Source: Pedobacter sp. ISL-64
GTDB taxonomy: Bacteria; Bacteroidota; Bacteroidia; Sphingobacteriales; Sphingobacteriaceae
Direction: 5' to 3'
DNA: 64,000 bases
Assembly: GCF_018613605.1 (NCBI RefSeq)
Contig: NZ_JAGGPU010000011.1
Coordinates: forward strand, 1-64,000
Positions 62,141 through 64,000 of this stretch are shown here, one piece after another. The notes under the pieces are model-generated. The model was given only the letters and a program-made list of their open reading frames with translations, made no database searches and was not told where the DNA came from. Both the position numbers and the translations under genes were made by a program. The stretch's first letter is position 1. Each line of letters starts with the position of its first letter.

Positions 62141-63142
62141 ATGAGGCTGGCAATAAATGGTTTTGGTAGAATAGGAAGAACATTTTTACGCTTAGCATTG
62201 GCTGAGGGATTTGAAGTAGTGGCGATTAACGACCTGGCAGATGCCAAAACGATGGCTCACCTATTTAAGTACGATACTGTTCATGGTGTTTTCGCAGGGA
62301 GTGTTTCTGCAAAACCTGATGCACTGGTAATCAATCAGCTTTCTATTCCGGTTTTCGCTATCAAGGATGCCGATGAATTGCCTTGGTCGGCACTTAGGGT
62401 AGATCTGGTTATCGATTGTACAGGTAAAAATCTAACCAAGCCATCAGCAGAAAAACACATTACATCTGGAGCAAAACAAGTGTTGATCTCTGCCCCGGCG
62501 GCTGAAGATATCCCGATGGTGGTATTAGGTGTAAACGATCATCAGATTGATTTAACTAGTCCTGTATTATCAAATGCGAGTTGTACAACTAATAATATTG
62601 CCCCGATGATTAAGATTTTGAATGACAACTGGGGCGTTGAAGAAGGTTATATTACGACCATCCATTCGATGACAGGTGATCAGAATCTGCATGATGCCAA
62701 CCATAAGGACCTGCGCCGTGCAAGGGCGGCTTCATCTTCCATTATTCCAACTACAACAGGGGCAGCAAAAGCCATTACCCATATTTTCCCTGAATTGGAT
62801 GGTCGTTTAGGTGGAGCAGGAATCAGGGTTCCGGTTTTAAACGGATCTTTAACTGATTTTACCTGTCTGCTAAAGAAGAAGACAAGCATAGAAGAAATTA
62901 ATGCAGCTTTTAAGCACGCTGCACAAAACGAATTGAAAGGTCTTATTGAGTATACTGAAGATCCAATTGTATCAGTCGATATTATAGACAACCCACATTC
63001 CTGTATTTTCGATTCGCTATTAACCTCTATCGTTGGCGATCTGGTTAAAGTGGTGGGCTGGTATGATAACGAATTTGGTTACAGTAGCCGTTTGATCGAT
63101 GTGGTAAAAAAATTGATCAGCTTGGTAAAGCCTAAAACGTAG
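62141..63142 (+). CDS. gap: Glyceraldehyde-3-phosphate dehydrogenase, type I
   Basis: NAD-dependent glycolytic enzyme, 333 residues, normal length. NAD site MRLAINGFGRIGRTFLRLA, catalytic LSNASCTTNNIAPM (Cys about 148), HSMTGDQNLHDANHKDLRRA with the Arg/Ala block, and the C-terminal WYDNEFGYSSRLIDVVKKL. It has its own promoter and no operon partner. A second paralogue may exist elsewhere, as Bacteroidota often carry two; that cannot be seen here. Confidence 0.96.
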   Translation: MRLAINGFGRIGRTFLRLALAEGFEVVAINDLADAKTMAHLFKYDTVHGVFAGSVSAKPDALVINQLSIPVFAIKDADELPWSALRVDLVIDCTGKNLTKPSAEKHITSGAKQVLISAPAAEDIPMVVLGVNDHQIDLTSPVLSNASCTTNNIAPMIKILNDNWGVEEGYITTIHSMTGDQNLHDANHKDLRRARAASSSIIPTTTGAAKAITHIFPELDGRLGGAGIRVPVLNGSLTDFTCLLKKKTSIEEINAAFKHAAQNELKGLIEYTEDPIVSVDIIDNPHSCIFDSLLTSIVGDLVKVVGWYDNEFGYSSRLIDVVKKLISLVKPKT

Positions 63143-63566
63143 GGCTGGTTTATCGCTTCATTTTAAACGATAGTGTTCCAAAAGAACTCTTTCGGAGGAG
63201 AACCGATGGCGCTGCGAAGCAAAATCTTTTAAATTTCATTTCTATAATTTGCTTCAAAGATCTCTCCACTCCGCATTGCTTCGGTCGAGATGACGCCGAT
63301 TTTTAGAATCTGTCAATGGTAATGATAGAAATTAATTGGTACTGCAAGAAAATGCAAGACGCCCGATTAATTTCTTTCTCCTATAAAGACAGAACAGCCA
63401 TTATTTTCAACTTATTTTAAATACTACCAGGGGAGTATCTAAAATGTTAAAAATTCTAGCCGATATTATTATCGGGTTTCAATTGCTTTATTAACTTTGC
63501 AAACGTTTGCAGTGCATCCAATAGCAATATCTTCACACTTGATGTAAGCTAGCTGATATTAAAAAT
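63143..63566. repeat. Intergenic region with a dispersed repeat
   Basis: GATCTCTCCACTCCGCATTG followed by CTTCGGTCGAGATGACG (63259-63295) is a 'GTCATCTCGACCGAAGC' type dispersed repeat. Nothing else recognisable. Confidence 0.65.
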
Positions 63567-64000
63567 ATGGTCAAATTTATTCTTCCAGAAGAAGTACTGC
63601 CTTTAAGAAGCCTGGTTTTGCGCAATGGCAAACCATTCGAAGCATGTGTTTTTGAAGGCGATCTTGCCTACGATACCTTTCATCTTGGTTTTTTAAAAGA
63701 TGGAGAAATAAAATCAATTGCCACCTTTATGCGGAACGATTTTTTTCCGGAAGAAGGAGAGGGCTATCAGCTTAGGGGCATGGCCACCCATCCCGATGCA
63801 GTTGGAAATGGTTATGCTGCTGCACTGGTTACTTTTGCCATTGAATACCTGAAAGAATATAAAACCGATTACTTATGGTGTAATGCCCGTTCAACGGCGG
63901 CCGCTTTTTACAAGAAAATCGGCTTCACTACCGAATCGCCGGAGTTCGATATCCCTGGCATTGGTTTCCATTACGAAATGAAATTAAACTTAAATCAAAA
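63567..64000 (+). CDS. GNAT family N-acetyltransferase, cut by the window end
   Basis: A GNAT acetyltransferase of at least 144 residues, with the frame still open at the edge. ATG at 63567 (MVKFILPEEVLPLRSLVLRN). The acetyl-CoA site is YQLRGMATHPDAVGNGYAAA, a variant of the R/Q-x-x-G-x-G/A motif. YLWCNARSTAAAFYKKIGFT is the second half, and the usual last strand (FDIPGIGFHYEMKLNL) is present, so only a few residues may be missing. The substrate is unknown. Confidence 0.88.
   Translation, partial: MVKFILPEEVLPLRSLVLRNGKPFEACVFEGDLAYDTFHLGFLKDGEIKSIATFMRNDFFPEEGEGYQLRGMATHPDAVGNGYAAALVTFAIEYLKEYKTDYLWCNARSTAAAFYKKIGFTTESPEFDIPGIGFHYEMKLNLNQ

Noticed and set aside
1..64000. tRNA, rRNA, insertion sequences, prophage, toxin-antitoxin pairs
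   Set aside because: Looked for in all gaps by eye; none had a cloverleaf, transposase or phage gene. A tRNA scan would be decisive.

Overview
The window looks like a chromosome segment of a Bacteroidota bacterium of the Sphingobacteriaceae (Pedobacter-like). Grounds: low GC, almost no Shine-Dalgarno sequences, several promoter boxes of the form TAnnTTTG, a UpxY-type antiterminator, GIN-domain and GH92 proteins, an exosortase of the Bacteroidota type, and dispersed palindromic repeats with the core GTCATCCTGAGCGTAGTCGA. The species assignment is inference. I saw no rRNA, tRNA, CRISPR array, insertion sequence or prophage.

Region 1 (1-9400) holds ordinary scattered genes: an MscS-type channel, a PRC-barrel protein, a small conserved protein behind a perfect 12-bp inverted repeat, a GH92 mannosidase, a secreted GIN-domain protein and a secreted hypothetical. 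Region 2 (9400-16373) is a tightly coupled four-gene operon: a planctomycete-type cytochrome/DUF1549/DUF1553 lipoprotein, a DUF1501 protein, an NHL-like beta-propeller, and a large membrane cytochrome with LRR, chitobiase-C-like and discoidin-like parts. An MFS transporter follows, then peptidase E and a repeat-rich, gene-poor stretch.

Region 3 (20573-56135) is a surface-polysaccharide locus of about 35.5 kb, all on the minus strand. It begins with Wza, Wzc and UpxY and continues through asparagine synthase, an ABC exporter (Wzm/Wzt type), a DegT aminotransferase, about sixteen glycosyltransferases, four FkbM-type and three other methyltransferases, and a Wzy-like membrane protein. It ends with an exosortase (probably XrtY) and a WcaF-like acetyltransferase, followed by a strong hairpin terminator. 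Most junctions overlap or abut, so long co-transcription is likely.

Region 4 (56493-61291) diverges from the polysaccharide operon. It has four small secreted Cys-containing proteins, each with a signal peptide, a Gly-Cys near the mature N-terminus, and a C-terminal tripartite sorting signal (P-[ILV]-D or a variant, a hydrophobic segment with G-x-F-G, a basic tail). I read these as the substrates of the exosortase at 21138. They share an upstream GTAGTTTT element. A GT2 glycosyltransferase and a WecA/MraY-like sugar-1-phosphate transferase follow. The right end has a duplicated intergenic repeat, GAPDH and a GNAT acetyltransferase cut by the window edge.

Most interesting: (a) the exosortase-substrate system coupled to a glycan locus that mixes Wza/Wzc, a Wzy-like protein and an ABC exporter; (b) degenerate telomere-like TAACCCC arrays that start exactly at stop codons, two of them in opposite orientation around a four-helix-bundle gene that splits the two ABC transporter genes; (c) the same repeat families inserted in frame into two glycosyltransferase genes.
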